Below are positions 1 to 9,354 of a DNA stretch of 64,000 nt, one piece after another. Where the stretch lies: the NCBI RefSeq assembly GCF_020831365.1, contig NZ_JAJHPV010000014.1:186001-250000 (forward strand). The letters are read 5' to 3'. The notes below the pieces were generated by a model. That model did not search any database. It was not told the DNA's origin and saw only the letters and a list, made by a program, of their open reading frames with translations. The DNA is from Massilia agrisoli. GTDB lineage: Bacteria > Pseudomonadota > Gammaproteobacteria > Burkholderiales > Burkholderiaceae_D. The first letter of the stretch is position 1, and every line of letters begins with the position of its first letter. Both the position numbers and the translations under genes were made by a program.

Positions 1-2106
1 TTCGATGGCGGCGTCGATGAACAGCGACGGGTGCACCGCCTGCATGTCGAGCAGCACCTTGCCGGACGTGATGCGGCTCATGTCGAGCAGGTCTTCGATC
101 AGCTGGGCCTGGGCGCGCGCGTTGCGTTCGATCGTCTGCAGGCCGCGCTGCAGGTCGGCCGGGTCGCGCGAGCCGCGCCGCAGCACCTGGGCCCAGCCCA
201 GGATCGCCGACAGCGGCGTGCGCAGTTCGTGCGACAGCGTGGCCAGGAATTCATCCTTCATCTGGGAGGTGCGTTCGGCCTCGGCGCGCGCCGAGCGCTC
301 GCTCTCGAGCAGCACCTTGCGCTCTTCGGCCGCGTGGTGGGCCGCTTCGTACAGGCGCGTGTTGTCGATCGCCACGGCGGCCTGGGCTGCGATGCCGCCG
401 ACGATGCGCTCGGTGCGCTCGCTGAAGATGCCCGGCTCCGGGTGGCCGAAGAACAGGCTGCCAAGCACTTCGCCACTGCGCGCGATGACCGGCACGGCCA
501 GGTAGCTGCGCACCGGCGGATGGCCGTCCGGCACCCCGAAATGGGGGCTGTTGTTGCCGTAGCGCGGGTCGCGCGTGATGTCGTCGGAACGCACCACGCC
601 TTCACCGCGCAGGCTCGGCCCGAACAGCGGCGTGGCGCGCGGGTAGCCGACCCGTTCGAACTCGTCGGGCGCGGCGCCGGACAGGGTGTACAGGGTGAAC
701 AGGTCACCGTCGGCATCCTTGCCGTGGTAGAAGAAGGCGCCGAAACGCGCGCCGCTGACCCCGGTGGCGGCGTCGGTCACGGTCTGCAGCAGCGAACGCA
801 GGTCGCGCTGCGTGGCGAGGGCGGCGCCGGTGCTGTTGAGCAGTTCGAGCACGTTCGACTCCTCGCGCAGCGCCTGCTGGACCCGCTTGACCTGGTCGAC
901 GTCGGTATTGGTGCCGAACCAGCTGACCACCTTGCCGTGGCGGTCGCGCACGGCGTTGACCCGGGTCAGGAACCAGCGGTACTCGCCATCGGCGCCGCGG
1001 ATCGGGAATTCCATGTCGAATGGCTTGCCGGTGGCGATCGACTCGTTCCAGCGCTGCAGCACCTGCGGCAGTACTTCCGGGTCGTGCACCGACTTCCAGC
1101 CCCAGCCGGCCATCTGGTCGGGCGTGGTGCCGGTGTAGTGGTACCAGCGCTCGTTGAACCAGACGATGGCGCCGCTCGGTTCGGCCATCCAGGCCAGCTG
1201 GGGAATCGAGTTGGCCAGCGCGCGCATCATTTCTTCGCTCTGGCGCAAGGCATCCTCGGCGCTCTTGCGGGTGCTAATGTCGTGCACCACCCCGACCATG
1301 CCGAGCACGCCGCTGACCTTGTCGTGGTCGACCCGGCCGACGGCGGCGATCCAGCGCTGCTCGGCGCCGCCGCCGATGCGGAACTCGATGTCGAGGTCGC
1401 ACCGTTGCGAGAACGCGTCAAGCAGGGCGGCGCGGGCGCGCGCGCGGTCTTCCTCGTGCACGCGGTGCAGTACCTGCGCCAGGTCGATCGGGATTTCAGG
1501 CGGCAGCGAGAAGATGTCGGCGGCGCGCTGGCCAAGGCTGACCGTATTGGACGCCGCGTCCCAGCGCCAGTCGCCGAGGCGGCCGGCCGCCAGCGCCACC
1601 TGCAGGCGGCTGTTGCCGTCCTTCAGGGCCTGCTCGTCGGCCTTGCGCCGCGTGATGTCCTGGAAGTAGACGGTCAGGCCGTCCGGAGATGGATAGGCGC
1701 GCAGGTCGAACCAGGTGCGCAGCTGCGGGTAATAGTATTCGAACGCCTGGGTGCGGTGGGTCGCCATCGCGCGCCGGCATTGCTTGTCGAGCGCGGTGCC
1801 CTGCAATTCAGGGAAGGCTTCCCAGATCACCTGGCCCACCATGTTTTCACGCGTCTTGGCCAGCGGCGACAACAGCTGCAGGGCGCGCGCATTGATGTAG
1901 CTGATGCGCCAGTCGCGGCCGACCGCGCAGAAACCGTCGGTCAGGCTTTCGAGCATGCGCTCCATGCGGTCGTTGGCCGCACGCAGCGCGCTCTTGGCTT
2001 CGAGCAGCTCCTGCTCGGCGCGCTGGCGCGCTTGCAGCACGCTGTTGGCGTTCTGCATCGCGACCGAACGCATCTGTTCGAGTTCGTCGTCGCCGCTCGC
2101 GCTCAC
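1..2106 (-). CDS. PAS/GAF sensor histidine kinase (3' end outside window)
   Basis: This reading frame starts at a GTG at 2106 and stays open to the window edge (702 codons seen). Reading from the start, I see an N-terminal helix, three PAS-type modules (roughly residues 50-160, 160-290 and 290-410), a GAF domain (about 420-560, ending VAIDNTRLYEAA), a linker coiled coil and a HisKA domain with SHELRTP, where H626 is the expected phospho-acceptor. The ATPase domain must lie beyond position 1. No transmembrane segment is visible, so it is probably a cytoplasmic sensor. The start overlaps the stop of the upstream MetE-like gene (GTGA), which suggests translational coupling. The signal it senses cannot be told from sequence. 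Confidence 0.9.
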   Translation of the reverse strand, partial: MSASGDDELEQMRSVAMQNANSVLQARQRAEQELLEAKSALRAANDRMERMLESLTDGFCAVGRDWRISYINARALQLLSPLAKTRENMVGQVIWEAFPELQGTALDKQCRRAMATHRTQAFEYYYPQLRTWFDLRAYPSPDGLTVYFQDITRRKADEQALKDGNSRLQVALAAGRLGDWRWDAASNTVSLGQRAADIFSLPPEIPIDLAQVLHRVHEEDRARARAALLDAFSQRCDLDIEFRIGGGAEQRWIAAVGRVDHDKVSGVLGMVGVVHDISTRKSAEDALRQSEEMMRALANSIPQLAWMAEPSGAIVWFNERWYHYTGTTPDQMAGWGWKSVHDPEVLPQVLQRWNESIATGKPFDMEFPIRGADGEYRWFLTRVNAVRDRHGKVVSWFGTNTDVDQVKRVQQALREESNVLELLNSTGAALATQRDLRSLLQTVTDAATGVSGARFGAFFYHGKDADGDLFTLYTLSGAAPDEFERVGYPRATPLFGPSLRGEGVVRSDDITRDPRYGNNSPHFGVPDGHPPVRSYLAVPVIARSGEVLGSLFFGHPEPGIFSERTERIVGGIAAQAAVAIDNTRLYEAAHHAAEERKVLLESERSARAEAERTSQMKDEFLATLSHELRTPLSAILGWAQVLRRGSRDPADLQRGLQTIERNARAQAQLIEDLLDMSRITSGKVLLDMQAVHPSLFIDAAIE

Positions 2107-3167
2107 GACAGTCCTTCCAGCATGGCGGACGCCAGCGCGGTGCCTTCGACCCGCGCGCGGATCTTGGCAAAGGCGGTATCGCGGGTGGTCGACAGGTCGT
2201 CGCAGAACGGCGCGAAGCCGCAGTCGTCGGTGGTGCCCAGCTGTGCCGGCGGGATGTACTCGGCCGCCTGCAGCACGCGGTCGCGCACCAGTTGCGGCGT
2301 TTCAACGACAGGGTCGATCGGCGAGATGACGCCGACAAACACGCGCTGGCCGGGCAACATGCACTGGCGGATGATCTTCAGCACGCGCACCGGGTCGGTC
2401 TCGCCGGCCAGCGCCACATAGAAATTGCCCACCTTCAGGTTGAACAGGCTGGGCAGCAGGTCGGCGTAATCGACGTCCTGGCTGTGGGTCGAGTCCTGGT
2501 CGCCGCCGGGGCAGGTGTGCACGCCGATGCGTTGGCGCTCGGCCTCGCTGAAGCGGCCGAGTGCCAGGTTGTTGAGGTCGATGAAGCTGGTCAGCAGGCC
2601 GCCGCTCGGGTCGAGCCTGACGGCCAGCCGGCCTTCGGTAAAGTCCACCTGCACTTTATAGGCGCCGCGCTCGAGGCAGCGGCGGATTTCGGTTTCATGC
2701 TCGTCGAGCAGGTCGGCCAGGAACTGGTCGCGCGAATAGCCGGGCAAGCCTTCGGGCGGATACATCAGCGACAGCGCCGACGGCGAGATCACGGCCTGCT
2801 TGACCGGCACCGTGGCGTAGCGCTGGGCCATCGCGAGGAACTCGTCGGCATAGCGCTGGTAGCGGAACGGCGCGCTGGCCAGGCGCGGCATGCGGCGGGT
2901 GTGGCCGGCGGCGAAAGGAATCTGGAAACCGTCGGGCGAGGTATTGGCGGCGCCATGCACAGGATAGGTCCAGAAATTATGGTACTTGCGCTGTTCGCCG
3001 TCGGTGATGACGGGGGAACCGGTGGCCTCGAAGCGCTGCACGGTATCGCGTACCGCATCCTCGTAAAGGCGCTCGAGCCGCTCGCGCGGGACGTCGCCTG
3101 CCGCCAGTGCGGCGACCAGTTCAGGCGGGCGGGGAATGCTGCCGATAGGCTCGGTCGGGATCATCAT
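2103..3167 (-). CDS. MetE C-terminal-like (cobalamin-independent methionine synthase family) protein
   Basis: 354 aa, about the length of the catalytic half of MetE alone. The zinc-site pattern of the family is present: H217 and C219 in VHTCPGG, a candidate glutamate E255 (ALAGE) and C316 in DDCGFAPF. The N-terminus IPTEPIGSIPRP and the ITDGEQRK motif are typical of short stand-alone MetE-like proteins in proteobacteria. The family moves a methyl group from a folate or other donor to a thiol, but the donor and acceptor of these short forms are not certain. Two consecutive ATG codons open the gene; I keep the first. It is followed by, and overlaps, the histidine kinase gene, an odd pairing that may mean co-transcription. 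Confidence 0.85.
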   Translation of the reverse strand: MMIPTEPIGSIPRPPELVAALAAGDVPRERLERLYEDAVRDTVQRFEATGSPVITDGEQRKYHNFWTYPVHGAANTSPDGFQIPFAAGHTRRMPRLASAPFRYQRYADEFLAMAQRYATVPVKQAVISPSALSLMYPPEGLPGYSRDQFLADLLDEHETEIRRCLERGAYKVQVDFTEGRLAVRLDPSGGLLTSFIDLNNLALGRFSEAERQRIGVHTCPGGDQDSTHSQDVDYADLLPSLFNLKVGNFYVALAGETDPVRVLKIIRQCMLPGQRVFVGVISPIDPVVETPQLVRDRVLQAAEYIPPAQLGTTDDCGFAPFCDDLSTTRDTAFAKIRARVEGTALASAMLEGLS

Positions 3168-3309
3168 TTGTCTGGCGTCTGGCTGTCATGCCATGTTGCA
3201 TGCACGTGGGTAAGCCGGCTCTGTGCACGAGGCAGGACCGAAACCGATTCTAGCGCAGCAGCCAGCGTTTGCTGCACACGGTTGGTGCGGCAGCTGGGCG
3301 CAGCTGCCA

Positions 3310-4146
3310 CTAGCGGCCCAGCTGGCGCGCCATTGCGTCAAGCGTGCCCTGCAGCTGTTCCATCTCATATGGTTTCTGGAGCGATACAAAAGGGAAGGGC
3401 AGGTGGCGCAGCAAGGTGTCGCCGTAGCCGGACGCGAAGATCACCTGCATGGACGGCTGCAGCACCAGGCCCTGGCGCGCCAGCTCGACGCCCGACATGC
3501 CGGGCAGGCTGACGTCCGAGAACAGCACGTCGTAGGTGGCGGCGCCAAGCATGCCGAGGGCGGCTTCGGCGTCGCCGACACCGTCGGCGTGGTGGCCGAA
3601 GGCCTTGAGCATTTCGCACACCAGGTATTGGGAGTCGAGGTTGTCTTCCACCACCAGGATGCGCAGGCCATGGTGCGGGGCCGCGGCCTGGGCCTCTGGC
3701 AGGCCGCAGTCGCCCAGTGCGCACAGCACGCCCGCGACCTGGTCGTGTTCGTCGCGTACCGGGGTCAGGTGGACATCGCAGGCCAGCCGGTGGCCGCCCT
3801 GCGCGGAGCCGAAGGTGAGCGGTTGCTGTGCGAGCCGGATGGCGTCGCCGGCGCGGGCGCGCAGGACAGCGTCGGCGCAAGCGGCGAGCGGCGCAGCCAG
3901 CGGCGCGCCCGCCACGGCGCCGGGCGCGGCGGCGCCAGCCATGCGGCCGTACGCCTCATTGAACACGACCACCGGATCGTCGCCCCACGCCAGCAGCATG
4001 GGAGAGGGGGTGTTGAGCAGGATATCGACGCTGAGCCTGAGTGCGTAAGGCCAGCCTGCGCGGGGTCCCAACTGGGTGGCCTGCCAATCATAGGTGGCGG
4101 GCGCAAGCGCGCCTGTGGCCGAGTCGTCCGGGGAAGCCTGTCGCAT
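3310..4146 (-). CDS. PAS-like plus receiver-domain protein
   Basis: 278 aa. Residues about 25-145 look like a PAS fold (WPYALRLSVDILLNTPSPML, then a VVVFNEAYGRMAG core). Residues 160-275 form a receiver domain with acidic pocket E167/D168, phospho-acceptor D211 in LFSDVSLPGMSG, and K258 in SLQKPY. There is no DNA-binding or enzymatic output domain and no kinase core. It may act as a phosphate sink or protein-protein switch for a kinase such as the neighbouring PAS/GAF kinase, which is transcribed in the same direction. A 142-bp gap separates it from the MetE-like gene. Confidence 0.85.
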   Translation of the reverse strand: MRQASPDDSATGALAPATYDWQATQLGPRAGWPYALRLSVDILLNTPSPMLLAWGDDPVVVFNEAYGRMAGAAAPGAVAGAPLAAPLAACADAVLRARAGDAIRLAQQPLTFGSAQGGHRLACDVHLTPVRDEHDQVAGVLCALGDCGLPEAQAAAPHHGLRILVVEDNLDSQYLVCEMLKAFGHHADGVGDAEAALGMLGAATYDVLFSDVSLPGMSGVELARQGLVLQPSMQVIFASGYGDTLLRHLPFPFVSLQKPYEMEQLQGTLDAMARQLGR

Positions 4147-4312
4147 GGGTTATATCGTTAGGTAAGGTAAAGAACCTGCGCATCCTACACCAAACCGCCA
4201 GTAACTTGTCGATTCGCCATGGAGTGCGGACGCGGCGGACGCGGCGGACGCGTGGGAAGGCAGCGTCGTGCCTGCCGTATTGTGCCCTGCGCTGAACCAC
4301 CGGCGAAAAAAA

Positions 4313-4508
4313 GCTATGTCACCGTTAGGTATGGAATTGAGCACGTCGTGCCCGCCACTGGCGGACCCGACTTCCCGCGAAAGCGGGAACCCATACTATG
4401 TATGCGCTGGAGGTCGAATCGCTTGATTACTGATCGTCTTCAGTATGGGTTCCCGCGTGCGCGGGAACGACGAGGGTGTAGCGCTTCCACACCTAACGGT
4501 GACATAGC
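4313..4508. repeat. 196-bp element with perfect 18-bp terminal inverted repeats
   Basis: GCTATGTCACCGTTAGGT at 4313-4330 is the exact reverse complement of the sequence at 4491-4508, and the match continues imperfectly for about 6 more bases inward. The element is flanked on both sides by A-tracts (A7 on the left, C then A9 on the right), which could be a target duplication or a preferred target. It contains no ORF of its own, only a REP-like pair. This is the structure of a MITE or similar non-autonomous element. No transposase is present to name a family. Confidence 0.6.
4369..4472. repeat. REP-like convergent pair, family A
   Basis: TTCCCGCGAAAGCGGGAACCCATACT and its inverted partner AGTATGGGTTCCCGCG...CGCGGGAACGACG lie about 40 bp apart inside the inverted-repeat element. 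Each arm is itself a hairpin (CCCGCGNNNGCGGG). The same unit recurs near 20.8 kb and 35.6 kb. Confidence 0.7.
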
Positions 4509-4517
4509 CAAAAAAAA

Positions 4518-4539
4518 AGCCCGCTTCAGTGAGCGGGCT
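4518..4539 (-). terminator. Rho-independent terminator reading leftward
   Basis: AGCCCGCT/AGCGGGCT form an 8-bp stem with a 6-nt loop. On the minus strand it is followed by eight or more U residues. No convincing minus-strand gene lies to its right before 5.1 kb, so its transcript is unknown and may be a small RNA. Confidence 0.7.
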
Positions 4540-4674
4540 GAATCTATTCTTGGAGGAGAATAGAGGAGACAGGTGTAATAATGCCGCATGGAAACACGAA
4601 ATGCCAATGGTTTCTTGTGATAGCGGTTATCAGATTTCTGTATACTTGATCTATTCATACACCGTGGAGTCGGA
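4540..4674 (-). other. Possible small-RNA region, no gene seen
   Basis: This AT-richer stretch between the orphan leftward terminator and the next plus-strand gene has no convincing reading frame. It holds the dyad TGATAGCGGTTATCA at 4618-4632 and TATAC-like hexamers. A short minus-strand RNA ending at the terminator would explain it, but I cannot define a promoter. Confidence 0.25.
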
Positions 4675-4905
4675 ATGCCAACAGTTGTCTGCCACAGGAG
4701 GGTGAATATCGTCGTCCTCGGCGCCGGCGAAACCATTGCCGCGCATTGCAAGCCCGGCGACATTGCGATTGTTGCCGAGAGCGATGGCTGGTGGACCAGT
4801 TTCATCGGCAAGAACGGGGCGGTCGACAGCTACGACCAGCCCTATCCCAGCTACAATGAGGCCCTGTGGGCAGCCAAGGCAGCCGCCGAATTTGGACTCG
4901 ATTGA
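4675..4905 (+). CDS. Small conserved-looking hypothetical protein
   Basis: 76 aa, acidic, no membrane segment. It contains two Cys (C6, C25) and a compact mixed alpha/beta-looking sequence with aromatic core residues (WWTSFIGKNG, then a Tyr-rich stretch). The start is supported by GTGGAG about 7 bases upstream of the ATG. I do not recognise a family and give no function. It stands alone between the inverted-repeat element and the yfiR-like gene. Confidence 0.6.
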   Translation: MPTVVCHRRVNIVVLGAGETIAAHCKPGDIAIVAESDGWWTSFIGKNGAVDSYDQPYPSYNEALWAAKAAAEFGLD

Positions 4906-5128
4906 CGGCGCCGGGGCAGTGGCGCTTCCCGGCCGCGTGATCAACAGACAAAAAAACCACGCGCAAGCCTGCTCGCGCACTCATGCATTACTTTGTGCAG
5001 TCCAGAAAATGTTCTACGATAGCAAGCATGAGTAACAGACAGACCAGATTCCCGATACCGCCTCCGGCTGCGTGCCGACACACCTGGCCAGCGACAACGT
5101 CGGCCACGACGTCGGCGCGTGCCTAGAC

Positions 5129-5718
5129 ATGTCCTTGCCGCGCCTGCCTGCCCCCTCCCTGCCGCGCCGCCGCGCGCTGGCCGGCCTGCTCGCGCTTGCC
5201 GCAGGCGTGCCCGCCGGCGTCCCGGCGCGCGCCGACAGCGGGGGAGGGGCGCTGGAACGCAGCGTGAAGGCGGCTTTTTTGTATAAGTTCCTGATGTTTA
5301 CCGAGTTTCCTGCCTCTGCCTTCGCCGACCCGGCAGCCCCCCTGGTGATCGGCGTGGCCGGCGCCGACGACATGGCGCGCGAGCTGGGGCGCCTGGTGGC
5401 CGGCCGCACCGTCAACCGCCGCCCGGTTGTCGTCCGCACGCTGCGCGACGACGACGCCACCGATGGCCTGCACCTGCTGTTCGTCGGGGGCAGCGACGCG
5501 GGACGGCTGGCGCGCCTGGCGCGGCCAGCCCAGGGAGCGCCGTTGCTGGTAGTAACCGAGGCCGTGGATGGCCTGCAGCACGGCAGCGTCATCAATTTCC
5601 GTATTGTCGCGGAGCGCGTGCGCTTCGACGTGTCGCTTGAGGCGGCCGACAAACACAAAGTCAAACTCAGTTCGCGCCTGTTGACGGTGGCGAACCATGT
5701 GCACAAGGGAGCACCGTG

Positions 5719-5719
<1 letters not shown>
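5129..5719 (+). CDS. YfiR-family periplasmic protein
   Basis: 196 aa from the ATG at 5129; a GTG at 5072 would add 19 unlikely residues in front of the signal peptide. The N-terminus (RRRALAGLLALAAG..., ending near ARA) is a signal peptide with an Arg-rich start. The mature part carries YfiR/DUF4154 hallmarks: VKAAFLYKFLMFTEFP near the start, a central LLFVGGSD, and SVINFRIVAERVRFDVSLEAA near the end. YfiR proteins are periplasmic regulators that restrain a membrane partner, classically the diguanylate cyclase YfiN. Here the partner gene overlaps the stop codon and encodes a hybrid histidine kinase. The cysteines known from Pseudomonas YfiR are absent. Confidence 0.85.
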
Positions 5720-7608
<1,889 letters not shown>

Positions 7609-7624
7609 GCAGCACAAACGGGAA

Positions 7625-7676
7625 GCGGGAAGCGCAATGCTTCCCGCCAAAAAAAACGGAAGCGCGAAGCTTCCGT
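7625..7676. terminator. Two-hairpin convergent terminator
   Basis: GCGGGAAGC/GCTTCCCGC (7625-7647) and ACGGAAGC...GCTTCCGT (7656-7676) flank an A8 run. Read on the minus strand, the second hairpin is followed by U8, a textbook terminator for the PEP-CTERM gene. The first hairpin may help stop the kinase transcript from the other side. Confidence 0.75.
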
Positions 7677-7695
7677 TCCAAGATGAGCGCTCGGC

Positions 7696-8244
7696 TCAGG
7701 CTTCTGGCTTGACCTTGCGGCGGCGTGCCATCCAGCCCACCAGGCCCAGGCCTGCCAGCATCATGCCGTAGGTTTCTGGCTCTGGCACTGGCTGCAGCAT
7801 GACTGCACCGCCGAAGCTGCCGGAGGTGTCCGAAACCATCGTGCCGCTGACCTGCAGGTAGTAGTTACCCAGTGCCAGGTTGTCGGTCGACAGCGTCCAG
7901 ACATCGTTCATGCCGCTCATCAACGAGGTGCCGTTCGCGATCAGCGTACCAGCTTCGCTGTACACACCCAGGCCGGTGATGTCCAGGCCGGTGCTTGCCG
8001 AGCTGCTGATCGACGAGATGATGGCGTCGATGTTGTGCGGCAGGCCCGTTACCGAGAACGTGAAGCGGTCGGAGAAGGTGTCACCCATGTTGTCCATCGC
8101 GAAAGAATCGCCAAAGAATCCGCTGCCATCAAGCAGGGTCAGCGCTTCTGGCGCCTGGCTGATGTCTTCAGCGAACGCTGCGCCGGAGCCCAGCGAAGCG
8201 GTGGCAAGCACGAGTGCAGCTACCAGTGATTTCGTCTTTTTCAT
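7696..8244 (-). CDS. FxDxF-type PEP-CTERM exported protein
   Basis: 182 aa from the ATG at 8244, preceded by GAGG; longer in-frame starts lack support. A signal peptide (MKKTKSLVAALVLATASLG..., cleaved near AFA) leads into a beta-rich extracellular domain with an FSDRFTFSVTG motif like the FxDxF anchor family. The C-terminus has PVPEPETYGMMLAGLGLVG followed by WMARRRK, the exosortase sorting signal: PEP motif, hydrophobic helix, basic tail. Such proteins are processed by EpsH-type exosortase and linked to exopolysaccharide and floc or biofilm formation. No exosortase lies in this window, as is usual for dispersed PEP-CTERM genes. Confidence 0.9.
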   Translation of the reverse strand: MKKTKSLVAALVLATASLGSGAAFAEDISQAPEALTLLDGSGFFGDSFAMDNMGDTFSDRFTFSVTGLPHNIDAIISSISSSASTGLDITGLGVYSEAGTLIANGTSLMSGMNDVWTLSTDNLALGNYYLQVSGTMVSDTSGSFGGAVMLQPVPEPETYGMMLAGLGLVGWMARRRKVKPEA

Positions 8245-8725
8245 TTGTGACCTCATAGAGATACAGCCGCGTCCTGCAGCTTGGTTAATCAAGAATCGGG
8301 GACCCCCAATTTAACAAAGGCGCGTTTAAAATCCGTTTGCGCGCGGCTTTTAATCGTAACAACTGTTACATTTTCCGGCTGTAAATTGATTTATTTTTCA
8401 CAATTAAAAAGACCCCGGTCTCATAGGGAAGCGCCTTATTTTTTCGTTGCTGAATCGAAAAGATTGAACGGATTACCATTTATCCGTAGGTTTGTTCCTA
8501 CGCGGAGACGGGGGAGGTTCCGGTGCTGACTTCGATTCCGCGAGGCAACTTCTGGCGCTTTTTAAGCCGGGTTTAAGTTCCCCGCTGTATTGGCTGGACC
8601 GTTTCGGGAAATCGTGCGTGCTGGACATAAGGCGCGAATCGAACAGATGAGCTATTGATGAGCGCAGATGGCGACAAAAGCCCCGCAAGTTTCAGCCGTG
8701 AATGGAGGACGGCGGGAAAAAGAAA
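8245..8725. other. Intergenic region upstream of the PEP-CTERM gene
   Basis: About 480 bp without a convincing gene. The part next to the PEP-CTERM start is AT-rich (8310-8420) and holds a dyad at 8356-8369. The rest shows only implausible short frames. Confidence 0.5.
8356..8369. promoter_or_regulatory. Candidate operator palindrome upstream of the PEP-CTERM gene
   Basis: GTAACA-AC-TGTTAC has perfect 6-bp arms. It lies about 110 bp upstream of the start codon inside an AT-rich stretch. This spacing would suit a regulator site. No sigma-54 type GG/GC promoter was found nearby. Confidence 0.35.
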
Positions 8726-8755
8726 AAAGGCCTGGAGATTTCTCTCCAGGCCTTT
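8726..8755 (-). terminator. Terminator of the first tRNA-Arg
   Basis: A 13-bp stem (AAAGGCCTGGAGA with its complement), 4-nt loop, then a U-rich tail on the minus strand, 12 bases beyond the tRNA CCA end. Confidence 0.85.
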
Positions 8756-8767
8756 CGTCCTGATTCT

Positions 8768-8844
8768 TGGTGCGGCTGGCAGGAATTGAACCCACGACCC
8801 CTTGGTTCGTAGCCAAGTACTCTATCCAGCTGAGCTACAGCCGC
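8768..8844 (-). tRNA. tRNA-Arg (anticodon ACG), copy 1
   Basis: 77 nt including encoded CCA. Acceptor stem GCGGCTG pairs with CAGCCGC; the D arm has AGCTCAGCTGG; anticodon stem CTTGG/CCAAG encloses loop CTACGAA, so the anticodon is ACG, reading CGN arginine codons after A34 deamination. The T arm has GGTTCAATTCC. The sequence is identical to copy 2 across the tRNA. Confidence 0.97.
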
Positions 8845-8939
8845 CGAAGACAAGATTATAGCAGCAGTTTCAGAAATATCAAAGGGGATGTCGGTGATGC
8901 CGTTTTTGCGCGCCGGGTGCCGTGTCATCACCGGCAAGC

Positions 8940-8970
8940 GGCGGGTGCGCTTTGCTTACCCGCCCTACGA
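8940..8970. repeat. REP-like unit, family B (diverged)
   Basis: GCGGGT...ACCCGCCCTACG hairpin between the two tRNA genes. It matches the GGCGGATNNG...CTTATCCGCCCTACG units near 14.7, 22.5 and 27.8 kb with a few changes. Confidence 0.5.
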
Positions 8971-9000
8971 TCATTGCGCTAAAGTGGTTCCGGAAAAGAA

Positions 9001-9032
9001 AAAAGGCCTGGAGATTTCTCTCCAGGCCTTTT
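9001..9032 (-). terminator. Terminator of the second tRNA-Arg
   Basis: Same stem-loop as the one after copy 1 (AAAAGGCCTGGAGA with its complement), with U-rich tail on the minus strand. The pair shows that the terminator was duplicated along with the tRNA. Confidence 0.85.
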
Positions 9033-9042
9033 AACCTGATTC

Positions 9043-9119
9043 TGGTGCGGCTGGCAGGAATTGAACCCACGACCCCTTGGTTCGTAGCCAAGTACTCTAT
9101 CCAGCTGAGCTACAGCCGC
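9043..9119 (-). tRNA. tRNA-Arg (anticodon ACG), copy 2
   Basis: 77 nt including encoded CCA, identical to copy 1. The DNA just upstream of the 5' end (TTATAGCAGC) is also shared with copy 1, so the duplicated unit covers promoter side, tRNA and terminator. Confidence 0.97.
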
Positions 9120-9354
9120 GAAGGCAAGCATTATAGCAGCTTCGTTTTATTTGCGGAAGTTTTAATTTCTACTTCAACACTTAAACTCTGTTGCCCTCCG
9201 GGCTTGCGCGTCCGAAGAAGCAGCATTGTAGGGGGACGGGCCGGGTTTGTCCAGAGCCATCGGCCAAAAGACCGCATTGGATTTTTGTCAGCCAGTCCGC
9301 TCATCTGGTAGATTACAGGGAGTCATTATTTAACCAGCTCCCCGGGACGCCTGC

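Noticed and set aside
31-2421. 796-codon plus-strand frame over the histidine kinase
   Set aside because: Low-complexity Ala/Arg/Val-rich mirror of the kinase gene, whose HisKA, PAS and GAF motifs lie on the minus strand.
4440-4811. 123-codon minus-strand frame ending near the inverted-repeat element
   Set aside because: It runs through the terminator hairpin and the terminal repeat and overlaps the better-supported plus-strand gene.
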